A stretch of 64,000 nt of DNA from Clostridium sp. D43t1_170807_H7 (GCF_015555905.1 NZ_JADNLK010000013.1:34076-98075), one strand, 5' to 3'. Positions 37,601-46,880 are shown, counted from the stretch's first letter. Notes: generated by a model not told the origin, from the sequence alone. Translations and numbers: made by a program.

Positions 37601-38224
37601 ATAATATTGCTTATCTATTTTTCCTCCAGCACAAGCTATTCCTACAACATGTGTTCCATGTCCAGTAATATCAGTTGAATTAACTATTGAATATGGATCA
37701 GATGATTTAAGTGCTTCATTAATTTGCTCCTTAGTATATACCTTTCCACCTTCATCTAAATCATATATATATTCTATTCTAGTTGTTCCATCAGGATTTC
37801 TAAATGCAGGATGAGTATAATCTATTCCAGTATCAATAAATCCAATTAAAACTCCCTTTCCATTAAATTCACTTAAATTTAACTGTGTAATACAAGAAGC
37901 CCTATTACTTTCATAATCATCTGCATATAAACTTTTAGGTAGTTCTATATATTGAATTTCTGGGCTAGTTGCTAAAACAACAAGATTTTCTATTGGAATT
38001 TCTGCTATTCCATATCCATATCCCAAATCAACATACTTTCCATTTAAGTTTTCCACTATTTTAGAAATTTCACTTGGAGAAGCTCCTGAAATTATACTTA
38101 CTTCAATTTCAGAATCATTATTAGTTGCTAAAAAGCTATGTGATATATTAAGCTTTGATAATATTGATGTTGGCATATTCTTTAATATACCTAAATTATT
38201 TAAATTACCTTCTATGTTTACCAC
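34661..38224 (-). CDS. Tandem subtilisin-like germination protease (fused Csp proteases)
   Basis: 1187 residues made of two subtilase units. Unit 1: pro-domain about 1-105, Asp in FIDTGIDYTHPAF near 131, His in TGHGTHVVG near 191, oxyanion Asn in IAAGNEG, Ser in TGTSMATPQ near 496. Unit 2: pro-domain about 575-670, Asp in VIDTGIDYLNKEF near 697, His in IGHGTKVSG near 769, Asn in VPVGNQGN, Ser in MSGSSVAGA near 1093. Both triads are complete, although the second serine motif is unusual. Csp proteases activate pro-SleC, the product of the next gene. In C. perfringens they are separate genes and in C. difficile CspBA is a fusion. The start is GTG at 38224 with a poor ribosome site; GAGGTGG overlaps it. 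Confidence 0.9.
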   Translation of the reverse strand: MVNIEGNLNNLGILKNMPTSILSKLNISHSFLATNNDSEIEVSIISGASPSEISKIVENLNGKYVDLGYGYGIAEIPIENLVVLATSPEIQYIELPKSLYADDYESNRASCITQLNLSEFNGKGVLIGFIDTGIDYTHPAFRNPDGTTRIEYIYDLDEGGKVYTKEQINEALKSSDPYSIVNSTDITGHGTHVVGIACAGGKIDKQYYGVAPESSIAMVKVARSRFALSTQIMKGIKFLIDKGKELNMPLAINMSLSTNDGAHNGSSLLEQYISTVSATERVTIVIAAGNEGEAAHHVGGTLEEVNDVYFNISSDESIVVINLYKSILPQLSIELISPYGIGTGEILVKEGVNEGTIGNSRYSIYLTGPKPFDVSGEIGIILTGINGFVSSGQWKITLRKLNKYDGNFDMWLPISEGLNVNTKFLEPVVYKTLGIPATVKNVISVGSYNYLVDIISPFSGRGEKYNGQYIKPDIVAPGEGIYSAIPNRGFDKKTGTSMATPQVTGAAALMMQWGIVNGNDPYLYGERVKYFLILGSKKTRQDIEYPDAGWGYGELCLRESINLVSQTLGLGLRNKESKVILMDDYLKRADEINVDYNSDSKDKIFLLAEVSNQEVLKNLLKIQDIEGVMISSNFAVIITPADKVDEVKKLAIRIVNIEVSTILTLNDISPVEASGAPVFNTNPYLRLNGRDVLVGVIDTGIDYLNKEFQMEDDTTRIVRLWDQTIQGDKYIYGLKYGVEYTEDQINQAISLQTSGGDPYSIVPSKDEIGHGTKVSGIIGGRGINPDLKGVAPDCKFVIVKLSRTTKVELDAALIDKMDVPSYSPWSVLLGIRYVVSVARELNKPLVLFIPMGSNMGSHTGNGIDESIIDNYSTEAETVIVVPVGNQGNTDTHTEGIIEKAGDIKDIEIRIGERQKNLPITIWINKPNRVKLSIISPTGEIIDNMEAKNTNNRRIKFLYEKTEMIVNFNSPELSTGDTLIFIRAYNLRPGIWKFRLTGEYIVEGNYYAWIPQRELIDDETKFLNPVEYTTITLPSTSNNAISVGYYNQNNNSIVSESSNGYTRYGSIKPDIVAGGSNALVTIPGGATSVMSGSSVAGAVVAGCCALILQWAVTDGNYPGIYSSQIKTYIISGAKTRPGDIYPNRQWGYGMFDLQGVFDWIQQTYTPRINTDFEEYRVKNLFIRKPRDL

Positions 38225-38378
38225 CTCGTAATAATTTCTCTTATCAATATATGTTTAATTTAAAATATCTGAACTATTAAATTTATTATTAATATCAAAG
38301 TTATCCACATGTTTTATTAAGTTATCCACACTATCCACATATTAATATATTGTTTTTTATTTTATTATTTATATAATA

Positions 38379-38404
38379 AAAAAGGTGCCCTTTGGCACCT
38401 TTTT
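38379..38404 (-). terminator. Terminator of the XRE regulator gene
   Basis: AAAAAGGTGCC-CTTT-GGCACCTTTTT hairpin overlapping the stop codon. Confidence 0.85.
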
Positions 38405-39077
38405 ATAATCTAATTTCTATTCTTTCTAACTTTGCAATTACCGATATTTCTCTAGATTCTACAGTTTCAGTCATAAGAGCTCCCCCGTTACTTACAAGAA
38501 GTAGCTTTGAATTTCCTAAGCTCTTTATTTGTCTTATTTTTCTATTTCCTTTATAATCAACCAAGAATATTCCATTATTGCTTATTTCCTTTACTAAATG
38601 AGCAAAAGCTAAATCCCCTTGCATCATTCTAAATCCAGACATCTCATTATCTTGGATCTCTAAATACATAACTTTATCTTGAGGAAAACCTTCTACTTTA
38701 TTTGAATGAATAGGTAACTCTATTTTTCCTTTAACATTTTTTAAACTATAATCATAAATTGGAACGTTCTTTAAAACAGATGAAAATGCATTATCCCATA
38801 CTTCTTCTGTTTCTATCTTTGCTGGCTTCTTATTAATTGTAGCATAAGCCTTTCTTTCTTCCATTAATGCTTCATCTGTTACAACCATACTTACATCATT
38901 TAAATCTGCTTTTAAGATTTTAGCAGCCTTATCTATAAATGATTCTTGTACAATCCTTCTACCCGTTTCAACTTCATTTATAAATTTTTCTGCAACACCT
39001 AACTTCTTTGCAAGTACTTTTTGTGTCATACCAGACTTTAATCTGGCTTCCTTTATCTTTTCACCAACTCTACTCAT
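38403..39077 (-). CDS. XRE-family regulator with S24/LexA-like C-terminal domain
   Basis: 224 residues. N-terminal helix-turn-helix (VGEKIKEARLKSGMTQKVLA, then KKLGVAEKFINEVETGRR) and a C-terminal domain with the layout of the S24 peptidase fold (YLEIQDNEMSGFRMMQGDLA ... GIFLVDYKGNRKIRQI). The usual SM..GI.DGD serine loop is altered to EMSGFRMMQGD, so self-cleavage is doubtful. Start at 39077 (MSRVGEK) after GAAAGGAAA; it overlaps the upstream DUF3783 gene by 8 bp, so they are co-translated. Targets unknown. Confidence 0.82.
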   Translation of the reverse strand: MSRVGEKIKEARLKSGMTQKVLAKKLGVAEKFINEVETGRRIVQESFIDKAAKILKADLNDVSMVVTDEALMEERKAYATINKKPAKIETEEVWDNAFSSVLKNVPIYDYSLKNVKGKIELPIHSNKVEGFPQDKVMYLEIQDNEMSGFRMMQGDLAFAHLVKEISNNGIFLVDYKGNRKIRQIKSLGNSKLLLVSNGGALMTETVESREISVIAKLERIEIRL

Positions 39078-39444
39078 TGCTCTTTTCCTTTCTAACTTTT
39101 GAATACCATTCTTTTTCATCTCTTAAATGCTTAATAAGATAACTTATTTGCCAATTAATAGATTGCTGTGTTACTACAGCTAATATCCCATCTTTAATAT
39201 TTTGCCTAGTATCCGTTATTGCTTTTCTAAGTTCATCTTGTGATAAATTATTATATAGTATTACCTTTTCTTTAATTGGATTACTATTGAATATTTCTAA
39301 TCTCATACCAAGTAACACATCCATTAATGTCATCTCACACATTTCAGGAGTTATTTCTATTATTTTATATCCTAACTCCTTTAAATTCAATAACTCTACA
39401 TTAGATAATCCATATACTAAAATACACTTATTATTATCAAGCAT
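39070..39444 (-). CDS. DUF3783 domain protein
   Basis: 124 residues, soluble, with ILVYGLSNVELLNLKELGYK at the N terminus and LSQDELRKAITDTRQN further on, typical of the small clostridial DUF3783 family. Start at 39444 is chosen because GGGGTGA lies about 7 bp upstream. It is upstream of and overlaps the XRE regulator. Function unknown. Confidence 0.75.
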   Translation of the reverse strand: MLDNNKCILVYGLSNVELLNLKELGYKIIEITPEMCEMTLMDVLLGMRLEIFNSNPIKEKVILYNNLSQDELRKAITDTRQNIKDGILAVVTQQSINWQISYLIKHLRDEKEWYSKVRKEKSNE

Positions 39445-39480
39445 TACAATCACCCCAGTATACACATATAAATTTAATTT

Positions 39481-39546
39481 AAGGCTGTATTAAAATTCAA
39501 TGTGAAAACCATACTGAATTATTCACATATTTATTTTAATACAGCC
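39481..39546. repeat. Long imperfect hairpin in front of the DUF3783 gene
   Basis: GGCTGTATTAAAAT at 39483 pairs with ATTTTAATACAGCC ending at 39545; inside, TGTGAA and TTCACA pair again. It may end cyclophilin transcripts, though no T-run follows on the minus strand. Confidence 0.6.
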
Positions 39547-39572
39547 CTTAAAGTTTTAGCCCTAATGAAATA

Positions 39573-40097
39573 TTAGTCTTCTATTATTTCAGGCTCATCA
39601 AACTTTTCACCAAAAGTTTCTACTGTTACTTTTTTCATTACTTGATCTTCATATGGTTTATCACTGTAATCTCTCTTAGCGTTAACTATCTTTGTAGCAA
39701 CATCTAATCCTTCTATTAACTTACCAAATGAAGCATATTGTCCATCTAAGTGTGGTGCATCTTCAACCATTATGAAGAATTGGCTACCTGCAGAATCTGG
39801 GTGCATTGCTCTAGCCATAGATAAAACACCTTTTGTATGTTTTAAATTATTTGCAAATCCATTTCTTGAGAATTCACCTTTTATACTATATCCAGGTCCT
39901 CCAATTCCCATTCCTTCTGGACATCCACCTTGAATCATAAATCCAGGTATTACTCTGTGGAATATTAATCCATCATAAAATCCTCTATTTATTAAATCAA
40001 CAAAATTCTTAACTGTATTTGGAGCTATTTCTGGGTATAACTCCGCTTTCATTATATCTCCATTTTCCATTTCTATAGTTACTATAGGATTTTTCAT
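39573..40097 (-). CDS. Cyclophilin-type peptidyl-prolyl cis-trans isomerase
   Basis: 174-residue single-domain cyclophilin. Catalytic and binding residues are visible in FHRVIPGFMIQGGCPEGMG (Arg of FHR, then Gln), GVLSMARAMHPDSAGSQFF and HLDGQYASFGKLIEGLDV. No signal peptide, so cytoplasmic. GTGAGG precedes the ATG. Bacterial cyclophilins of this size assist proline-limited protein folding. Confidence 0.95.
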   Translation of the reverse strand: MKNPIVTIEMENGDIMKAELYPEIAPNTVKNFVDLINRGFYDGLIFHRVIPGFMIQGGCPEGMGIGGPGYSIKGEFSRNGFANNLKHTKGVLSMARAMHPDSAGSQFFIMVEDAPHLDGQYASFGKLIEGLDVATKIVNAKRDYSDKPYEDQVMKKVTVETFGEKFDEPEIIED

Positions 40098-40216
40098 ATA
40101 ATTACCTCACTTTCATTTTTTGGTATAATTTATTATTATCATATTTCTATATAGTAATTCAATGTTTTAATTAAATTTTTTATTTTTTAAATATATTTTA
40201 AGAGATAAAGAAAAAA

Positions 40217-40235
40217 AGCCTCGAAAATTGAGGCT
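40217..40235 (-). terminator. Terminator of the STAS-like gene
   Basis: AGCCTC / GAGGCT hairpin with T-run on the minus strand. A separate palindrome, AAAGGAC-T-GTCCTTT, lies at 40254-40268. Confidence 0.75.
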
Positions 40236-40300
40236 AAGAAAATTACAATTACTAAAGGACTGTCCTTTAAAATATATTATACTGAATTGAAAAGTTTAAT

Positions 40301-40573
40301 TTATTGTTGAAATGCAGTACCTAAAACTACTCTTGAATAATCACTATAGTTTGATAAATTTTTAACATTAATTTGTTTAAAAATATAGTCTCGTCCAAAT
40401 TTATTTATCAAATCATTAAATAGACATATTAAAAAAGTTGATGGAATTCTTTCTAAACCGTCAAAATCTAAAGTTACACCTTCATCCAAATTATTTTTTA
40501 CTATTTCTCTTAATAAAATAGCATCTTCTATTGAATAGCTTTCCCCTAAAAACTCTTTTATCTTTATATTCAT
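40301..40573 (-). CDS. STAS-like protein (DUF4325)
   Basis: 90-residue protein: AILLREIVKNNLDEGVTLDF, then DGLERIPSTFLICLFNDLIN, matching the small STAS-like DUF4325 proteins that often accompany anti-sigma or phage-defence ATPases, though none lies next to it here. The second ATG (40573) is preferred because GGGG is 8 bp upstream; the first is only 2 bp from it. Function unknown. Confidence 0.8.
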   Translation of the reverse strand: MNIKIKEFLGESYSIEDAILLREIVKNNLDEGVTLDFDGLERIPSTFLICLFNDLINKFGRDYIFKQINVKNLSNYSDYSRVVLGTAFQQ

Positions 40574-40705
40574 ACTCATTACCCCATTCTTCTTTTTTAA
40601 ATTTTCTGAAAATTCTTTCTATACTAATAATATATACAATCTTCAGAATATTGTCAACTATTTAACAATTATTTTTTTATAATTTCCTATTTATAGCTAT
40701 AAATA

Positions 40706-40729
40706 AAAAAACGCCTCTTGGCGCTTTTC
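40706..40729 (-). terminator. Terminator of murI
   Basis: GCGCC-AAG-AGGCG hairpin followed by a T-run on the minus strand, overlapping the murI stop region. Confidence 0.8.
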
Positions 40730-41506
40730 TTATTTATGGTTGATTAACTTTAAACTTAGATCAATAACCCTTTGTTCATCTAGTGAATTATATATAGTTA
40801 TACTTCCTGTTTCAGCTCTATCTGTTAATAAATCTTTTTCCTTTAATCTTCTTCTAATTTCTCTTGCTGTTCCTTCTCCACCATCTATTATAGCAACATT
40901 ACTTCCCACAATCTTTGCTATTGTATCTTTTACAAATGGATAATGTGTGCAACCAAGAACTATAGAACTAATATCATCTTTATTATATAAACTTAATTTT
41001 TCTTCTAAATATTCCTCTAGTTCTTTTCCGCTTAATACGCCATCTTCGATAAACTCCATAAGTCCAGCACATGGTATTGGAACTATTTCAGCCTTTTCTT
41101 TATATTTATTAAGTAACAAATTAAACTTTTCTTGTTTTATAGTCATTGGCGTTGCCATTATTAATATCTTACCATCTCTATTTAACTCTACTGCTGGCTT
41201 TATTGCAGGTTCTATTCCAACTAATGGCATATCAGGATATACTCTTCTTAGTTCGCTTACTGCTGCACTAGTAGCTGTATTACATGCAACAACAAGCCCC
41301 TTTATCCCTTTTTCCATTAAAAACTCAACTACATTAAATGTTAAATCTCTAATCTCTTTTGTTGGTTTTACACCATATGGAGCATTTTTTGAATCTCCAA
41401 AATATATATAATTTTCATTAGGCATTATCTTTATGGCTTCTCTCATCACACTCAAACCACCTACGCCCGAATCTAAAAAACCTATTGGTAAATCCTTTTT
41501 GTTCAA
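40730..41506 (-). CDS. murI: Glutamate racemase
   Basis: 258-residue enzyme making D-glutamate for peptidoglycan. [16 protein letters not shown] near the N terminus, the first catalytic cysteine in [12 protein letters not shown] near residue 72 and the second in [10 protein letters not shown] near residue 185 are all present. Start is TTG at 41506 with TTGGAGTGAG upstream. Monocistronic. Confidence 0.97.
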   Translation of the reverse strand: MNKKDLPIGFLDSGVGGLSVMREAIKIMPNENYIYFGDSKNAPYGVKPTKEIRDLTFNVVEFLMEKGIKGLVVACNTATSAAVSELRRVYPDMPLVGIEPAIKPAVELNRDGKILIMATPMTIKQEKFNLLLNKYKEKAEIVPIPCAGLMEFIEDGVLSGKELEEYLEEKLSLYNKDDISSIVLGCTHYPFVKDTIAKIVGSNVAIIDGGEGTAREIRRRLKEKDLLTDRAETGSITIYNSLDEQRVIDLSLKLINHK

Positions 41507-41626
41507 GTTATCTCACTCCAATTTATATATTCCTTAACTTTATTTTATACCTTAATTAATAGTAAATCTACTTTCATTTATTATAATACATAAATTATTG
41601 TGTATTTTTCTTTCAACAAAAAATTC

Positions 41627-41929
41627 TTAATTATTACACATCCAATGTGGTATTGATACTCTATCATTTTCAATTAACTGTGAGTGTAATAAATCTTTCT
41701 TTTTAGCTAATTCTCTCCTAGCAGAATTTATACTTAATAATTCTTCTGCTTCTCTTATACTCTTAGCCTTAAAAACCATTGTCCATCCATCTTTATTATA
41801 TTTTCCTGCACACATAACATATTTATCTTTATTTCTATTTATTCCATTCATACTATCATAAATAAAACTATTAAGCTCTCCGATATTTTTATAATTAACT
41901 TTTACGAATATTCCTCTATTACCTTTCAT
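41627..41929 (-). CDS. Small LexA-box-controlled protein of unknown function
   Basis: 100-residue basic, soluble protein (VKVNYKNIGELNSFIYDSMN, then CAGKYNKDGWTMVFKAKSIR, and a helical tail AEELLSINSARRELAKKKD ending HWMCNN). No membrane helix or LysM, so it is not a YneA-type division inhibitor in sequence. CGGAGGTG precedes the ATG. Two LexA-type boxes overlap its promoter and ribosome site, so it should be induced by DNA damage. I do not recognise the family. Confidence 0.8.
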   Translation of the reverse strand: MKGNRGIFVKVNYKNIGELNSFIYDSMNGINRNKDKYVMCAGKYNKDGWTMVFKAKSIREAEELLSINSARRELAKKKDLLHSQLIENDRVSIPHWMCNN

Positions 41930-41939
41930 ACCGCACCTC

Positions 41940-41953
41940 CGAACAAATGTTCA
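41940..41953. promoter_or_regulatory. LexA-type box overlapping the ribosome site
   Basis: CGAACAAATGTTCA matches the Firmicute SOS box CGAAC-N4-GTTC core; on the minus strand its end merges with CGGAGG, the ribosome site. Confidence 0.8.
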
Positions 41954-41965
41954 TTTCTTAACTAA

Positions 41966-41994
41966 AGAATATCAGAACATTCGTTCGAAGTCAA
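41966..41994 (-). promoter_or_regulatory. SOS promoter with LexA-type box in the spacer
   Basis: TTGACT (41989-41994), 17-bp spacer, TATTCT (41966-41971). The second LexA-type box, CGAACGAATGTTCT (41974-41987), lies inside the spacer, the ideal position to block RNA polymerase. Confidence 0.85.
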
Positions 41995-42057
41995 CATTTT
42001 TTTGGTTTATTTTACATAATAATTGGATTTTTATTCATGTTAAATTGTTATTATAAA

Positions 42058-42086
42058 AAAAGAGGATGCTTTTACATCCTCTCTTC
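42058..42086 (-). terminator. Terminator of carAB
   Basis: AGAGGATG / CATCCTCT hairpin and a T-run on the minus strand. Confidence 0.9.
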
Positions 42087-42113
42087 AATACCTAAGGCAT
42101 AATTAACTTTTAA

Positions 42114-45100
42114 CTAAATTTCAGCTATATTAAATACTTCTAAATCTCTCTTATCAATTTCAGATACTTTAACATCAGCAATGGCCCTTAATGTATCTAA
42201 TGCTGTAATAACTCCGATATTTCTCTCGATAGCAGCTCTTCTAATTAAGAATCCATCTCTCTTAGAGTCATTACCCTTAGTTGGTGTATTAACAACTAAA
42301 TCAACTTCCTTATTCTTAACAATATCTAATATGTTTGGCTCATCTTCATTAAGTCTTCTTACCTCTTCTGCATGAATACCTGCTTCTCTTAATAATTTAC
42401 AAGTACCCTCTGTTGCTATAAATCTATATCCAGCCTTAGCTAAATCTTTAGCTATTGGTAAAAACTCAGCTTTATTATGTTTGTTTATTGTAGCTAATAT
42501 TTTTCCTTTTTCCATTGATGGATACATTCCACCACCAACAAATCCTTTATATAAAGCTTCTTTAACATCTCTACCTACACCTAAAACTTCTCCAGTAGAT
42601 TTCATTTCAGGTCCTAAAGATACTTCAACCTTTGGTAACTTTTGCGTTGAGAATACTGGAACCTTAACAGATACTAGTTCTGGTTCTGGATAAACATTTA
42701 CTCCATATCCTAAGTCCGCTAATTTTTCTCCAAGCATAACTTTAGTAGCTAAATCTACTATTGGAACTCCACTTACCTTACTGATATATGGAACTGTTCT
42801 TGAAGCTCTTGGATTAACTTCTATTACATAAAGGTTTCCTTCAAATTCTATGAATTGAATGTTTATCATTCCCTTTATTCCTATAGCTAAAGCTAATTTT
42901 TTAGTATAATCTAAAACTTTTGCTTTTATTTCATCACTGATATTTTGACTTGGATACATTGTTACAGAGTCTCCTGAGTGAACCCCAGCTCTTTCTAAAT
43001 GTTCCATTATACCAGGTATTAAGATATTTTCTCCATCAGATATAGCATCTACTTCGATTTCTCTACCCATTAAGTACTTATCTATAAGAATTGGATTCTT
43101 CTTATCCTTCATGAATGCATTCTTTAAGTAGTATGTTAACTCTTCTTCATCGTGAGTTATCTCCATACCTTGACCACCTAAAACATATGAAGGTCTAACA
43201 AGTACTGGGAATTTTAATCTTCTTGCTTCTTCTATACCTTCTTCTAAAGTCCAAACACCTTTACCCTTAGGTCTAGCTATATTAAACTTTTCAAGTAATT
43301 CTTCAAACTTTTCTCTATCTTCAGCCATATCAATTTGATCTGCTGTAGTTCCTAAAGTTTTGATTCCTTTTTCCTTTAAGAAGTTTGCAAGCTTAATTGC
43401 TGTTTGACCACCGAACTGAAGAATAACTCCATATGGATTTTCTTTTTCAATGATGTTTAATACATCTTCTTCTGTTAATGGCTCAAAGTAAAGTTTATCT
43501 GATATATTAAAATCTGTACTTACTGTTTCTGGGTTATTATTAACTATTATAGTTTCAATTCCCATTTTCTTTAATGCCATTACACAGTGAACTGATGCAT
43601 AGTCAAATTCTATCCCTTGACCTATTCTGATTGGTCCTGAACCTATTACTATAACTTTTTTCTTATCTGATACTTCAACTTCGTCGTATTGCTCATAAGT
43701 TGAGTAGTAGTATGGTGATAATGCTTCGAATTCTCCACCACAAGTATCAACCATCTTATAAGCAGGCTTTATATTCCAAATACTTCTTAATCTATAAATA
43801 TCATCTGGACTAACCTTTAACATGTCAGCTATAGCTTTATCAGAGAATCCTTTTCTCTTAAGGTTTAATAACCATTCTTTATCTAAATCATCTATTTTGC
43901 TTAACTTCAATCTAGTTTCTTCATGAACTATCCATTTGAATTTTTCTAAGAAGAATATATCTATTCCAGTAATCTTAGCTATACTTTCAATTCTATAATC
44001 TCTTCTTATCATTTCTGTAAGAGCAAATAATCTTTCATCATCTGGCTTCATTACAGCTTCTTTTAATTCTTGTATGCTCATTTCTTTAAACTTTGGATGG
44101 TCTAAAGAATATTTTCCTATTTCTAAACTTCTGATACCTTTTAATAATGCTGACTCTAAGTTAGCACCTATAGCCATTATTTCTCCAGTTGCCATCATCT
44201 TTGTTCCTAAAGCTCTATCAGCTGTAAAGAATTTATCGAAAGGCCATTTTGGAATCTTAACTACTACGTAGTCTAATGTTGGCTCAAAGCATGCATAAGT
44301 TTTTTGAGTTACTGCATTTTTAATTTCATCTAATCCGTATCCTAAAGCTATCTTAGCTGCAAGTTTTGCTATTGGATATCCAGTAGCCTTTGATGCTAAA
44401 GCTGAAGATCTAGAAACTCTAGGGTTAATTTCTATAACTGCATATTCAAATGAATTCGGATTTAAAGCAAATTGTACATTACATCCACCTTCGATACCTA
44501 CTGCATTAATTATGTTAATTGATGCAGTTCTAAGCATTTGATATTCTTTATCTGATAAAGTTTGAGATGGGGCTACAACTATACTATCTCCTGTATGAAT
44601 ACCTACTGGGTCAATATTTTCCATATTACATACAGTTATACAGTTTCCATAAGAGTCTCTCATTACTTCGTACTCTACTTCTTTCCAACCTTTAACTGAC
44701 TTTTCTAGTAAAACTTGCCCTATAGTACTTAATTGTAATCCTGATGCAAGAATAGTTCTTAATTCTTGTTCATTTTCAGCTATTCCACCACCAGTTCCTC
44801 CTAATGTATAAGCTGGTCTTACTATAACTGGGTAACCAATTTTGTTTGCAAAAGCCATTCCCGCTTCCATATCAGTTACTATTTCAGATGTAATAACTGG
44901 CTCATTGATTCTGTGCATCATATCTCTAAATAACTCTCTATCTTCACCTTCTTTGATAGAAGCTATTGATGTTCCTATAACTTTAACGTTATATTTTTCT
45001 AATATTCCTGCATCATGTAAATCAACTGCTAGATTAAGTCCTGTTTGACCTCCCATACCGGCAAGTAAGCTATCTGGTCTTTCTTTTGCTATTACTTTTT

Positions 45101-45323
45101 CAACGAATTCTAATGTTAATGGTTCTATATAAATTTTATCTGCAACTTCTCTATCAGTCATAATAGTAGCTGGATTAGAGTTAACTAATACAACTTCTAT
45201 TCCTTCTTCTTTTAACGCTTGGCATGCTTGAGTTCCTGAATAATCAAACTCTGCAGCTTGCCCGATAACTATTGGTCCTGATCCTATAACTAAAACTTTT
45301 TTAATATCTTTATTTAATGGCAT
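42114..45323 (-). CDS. carB: Carbamoyl phosphate synthetase, large subunit
   Basis: 1069 residues, full length. Two ATP-grasp halves are visible ([20 protein letters not shown] at the start and [20 protein letters not shown] near residue 555), each followed by its own [11 protein letters not shown] or [10 protein letters not shown] loop. The C-terminal MGS-like allosteric domain (residues about 935-1069) is present. It converts bicarbonate, glutamine-derived ammonia and ATP to carbamoyl phosphate for pyrimidines and arginine. It lies 13 bp downstream of carA in one operon. Confidence 0.98.
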   Translation of the reverse strand: MPLNKDIKKVLVIGSGPIVIGQAAEFDYSGTQACQALKEEGIEVVLVNSNPATIMTDREVADKIYIEPLTLEFVEKVIAKERPDSLLAGMGGQTGLNLAVDLHDAGILEKYNVKVIGTSIASIKEGEDRELFRDMMHRINEPVITSEIVTDMEAGMAFANKIGYPVIVRPAYTLGGTGGGIAENEQELRTILASGLQLSTIGQVLLEKSVKGWKEVEYEVMRDSYGNCITVCNMENIDPVGIHTGDSIVVAPSQTLSDKEYQMLRTASINIINAVGIEGGCNVQFALNPNSFEYAVIEINPRVSRSSALASKATGYPIAKLAAKIALGYGLDEIKNAVTQKTYACFEPTLDYVVVKIPKWPFDKFFTADRALGTKMMATGEIMAIGANLESALLKGIRSLEIGKYSLDHPKFKEMSIQELKEAVMKPDDERLFALTEMIRRDYRIESIAKITGIDIFFLEKFKWIVHEETRLKLSKIDDLDKEWLLNLKRKGFSDKAIADMLKVSPDDIYRLRSIWNIKPAYKMVDTCGGEFEALSPYYYSTYEQYDEVEVSDKKKVIVIGSGPIRIGQGIEFDYASVHCVMALKKMGIETIIVNNNPETVSTDFNISDKLYFEPLTEEDVLNIIEKENPYGVILQFGGQTAIKLANFLKEKGIKTLGTTADQIDMAEDREKFEELLEKFNIARPKGKGVWTLEEGIEEARRLKFPVLVRPSYVLGGQGMEITHDEEELTYYLKNAFMKDKKNPILIDKYLMGREIEVDAISDGENILIPGIMEHLERAGVHSGDSVTMYPSQNISDEIKAKVLDYTKKLALAIGIKGMINIQFIEFEGNLYVIEVNPRASRTVPYISKVSGVPIVDLATKVMLGEKLADLGYGVNVYPEPELVSVKVPVFSTQKLPKVEVSLGPEMKSTGEVLGVGRDVKEALYKGFVGGGMYPSMEKGKILATINKHNKAEFLPIAKDLAKAGYRFIATEGTCKLLREAGIHAEEVRRLNEDEPNILDIVKNKEVDLVVNTPTKGNDSKRDGFLIRRAAIERNIGVITALDTLRAIADVKVSEIDKRDLEVFNIAEI

Positions 45324-45336
45324 TTTCTAAACCCTC

Positions 45337-46386
45337 CTATAGTGCATATTCCATAAATCTGTCAAATATATATTCACTATCCTTTGGACCTGCTGCAGCC
45401 TCTGGATGGAATTGAACTGAGTATATTGGTAAAGTAGTATGTTTCATACCTTCTATTGTTCCATCATTGATATTTATATGTGTTGCTACAACTCCTTCTG
45501 GTAATTCGTCAACTACATACCCATGATTTTGAGAAGTAATATGAACTCTGTTTCTTTCTAAGTCTTTTACTGGATGGTTACATCCTCTGTGTCCAAACTT
45601 CAACTTAGTAGTTTTTCCGCCTAAAGTTAATGCTAATAATTGATGTCCTAAACAAATACCAACTATAGGTTTAACTCCAACAATCTTCTTAATATTTTCT
45701 ATTACAGTTCCTAAATCCTCTGGGTCCCCAGGGCCATTTGATAAAAATACTAAATCAGGATTTACTGATAATACTTCTTCTGCAGTAGCTGTCATTGGGA
45801 AAACTGTTATTTTACAATTTCTCTTTTTGAAATTTCTTATTATATTAGATTTTATTCCAAAATCCATTATTGCAACATGCTTGCCAGTTCCATCAATTGT
45901 GTAAGTTTCCTTTGTTGAAACTATACTAACTGCTTCTTTATTTGAAAAAGCTTTAATCTTTTCTTCTACTTCTTCTAAGTTTTCATGTTCTAATGAAATA
46001 ATTCCTTTCATAGTTCCATTATTTCTTAAAACTTTAGTTAAAGCTCTTGTATCTATTCCTTCTAATCCAATTATTTTATTTTGTTTTAAATAATCTTCTA
46101 ATCCAATTTCACATCTAAAATTATTTGGGAAGCTACATTTTTCTCTTACTATAAATCCTCTTACCTTTGGTGCCTCTGATTCATTATCCTCTAAATTTAT
46201 TCCGTAGTTTCCTATTAACGGATATGTCATAGTTACAATTTGTCCATAGTATGATGGATCTGTTAATACTTCTTGATAACCAGTCATTCCTGTTGTAAAT
46301 ACAACTTCTCCTACGCTATCTTTTAAATATCCAAATGCCTTACCTTCAAAAGTCATACCATTTTCTAATATAAGCCTTGCTTTCAT
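45337..46386 (-). CDS. carA: Carbamoyl phosphate synthetase, small subunit
   Basis: 349-residue glutaminase subunit. The N-terminal CPSase_sm_chain domain (LILENGMTFEGKAFGY ... VVFTTGMTGYQEVLTDPSY) and the class I glutamine amidotransferase domain with the catalytic Cys in IVGICLGHQLLAL near residue 238 and the His-Glu pair in VQFHPEAAAGP are intact. The long leader carries a PyrR-binding attenuator, so this carAB set is tied to pyrimidine supply. Confidence 0.98.
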   Translation of the reverse strand: MKARLILENGMTFEGKAFGYLKDSVGEVVFTTGMTGYQEVLTDPSYYGQIVTMTYPLIGNYGINLEDNESEAPKVRGFIVREKCSFPNNFRCEIGLEDYLKQNKIIGLEGIDTRALTKVLRNNGTMKGIISLEHENLEEVEEKIKAFSNKEAVSIVSTKETYTIDGTGKHVAIMDFGIKSNIIRNFKKRNCKITVFPMTATAEEVLSVNPDLVFLSNGPGDPEDLGTVIENIKKIVGVKPIVGICLGHQLLALTLGGKTTKLKFGHRGCNHPVKDLERNRVHITSQNHGYVVDELPEGVVATHININDGTIEGMKHTTLPIYSVQFHPEAAAGPKDSEYIFDRFMEYAL

Positions 46387-46503
46387 TCCTAGCCCTCCTG
46401 AAATTTATGTATATAACAGCTAAAAATACACTTTCTAAAAGCTCCTTAACTTTAAATATAGTTTACCTATTAAATTCACCATATATTAGTGAAAATAACA
46501 GAA

Positions 46504-46700
46504 AAGGATAGTAGGGAGACATTTAACTATGTAATCTCTCCATACTATCCTTATAATATTTAAAATTAACTTTAGAAAATTCCTTTGATAAATCGATGTA
46601 ACTATTGCTATTTACGTATAACATACCTACATACTCCTTTCTGGCCTCTCTGGACCAATTTAAAGTGTACTTTTTAACTAATTAACTTATTCTATATCTT
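46504..46700 (-). promoter_or_regulatory. PyrR-binding attenuator of carAB
   Basis: On the minus strand GGTCCAGAGAGGCCAGAAAG (within 46636-46657) is the conserved PyrR-binding loop. Downstream, at 46504-46552, a 16-bp terminator (AAGGATAGTA, GGAGA and complement) ends in a T-rich run. UMP-loaded PyrR should favour termination. pyrR is not in the window. Confidence 0.92.
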
Positions 46701-46708
46701 TGTATATT

Positions 46709-46737
46709 ATTCTATATGGCACACGAATTAATGTCAA
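46709..46737 (-). promoter_or_regulatory. Promoter of carAB
   Basis: TTGACA (46732-46737), 17-bp spacer, TAGAAT (46709-46714) on the minus strand, about 45 bp ahead of the PyrR loop. Confidence 0.85.
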
Positions 46738-46880
46738 GAATAAAATAGTCATATTCGTCACTTTTTGTATAATTAGTTAATCTAACACCTTTATTTCAAA
46801 TATTTAGCTGTTTATTTTTATAATTATACATTTCTTCAAATATTTATGCAATAAAGTTATATTTTTATAAATATTTAAAG

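Noticed and set aside
40947..41411. Plus-strand frame of 154 codons opposite murI
   Set aside because: Covers the middle of an unmistakable glutamate racemase; Ser/Leu-rich antisense composition.
41627..41929. YneA-type cell division inhibitor
   Set aside because: No transmembrane helix and no LysM-like domain, although the SOS control would fit.
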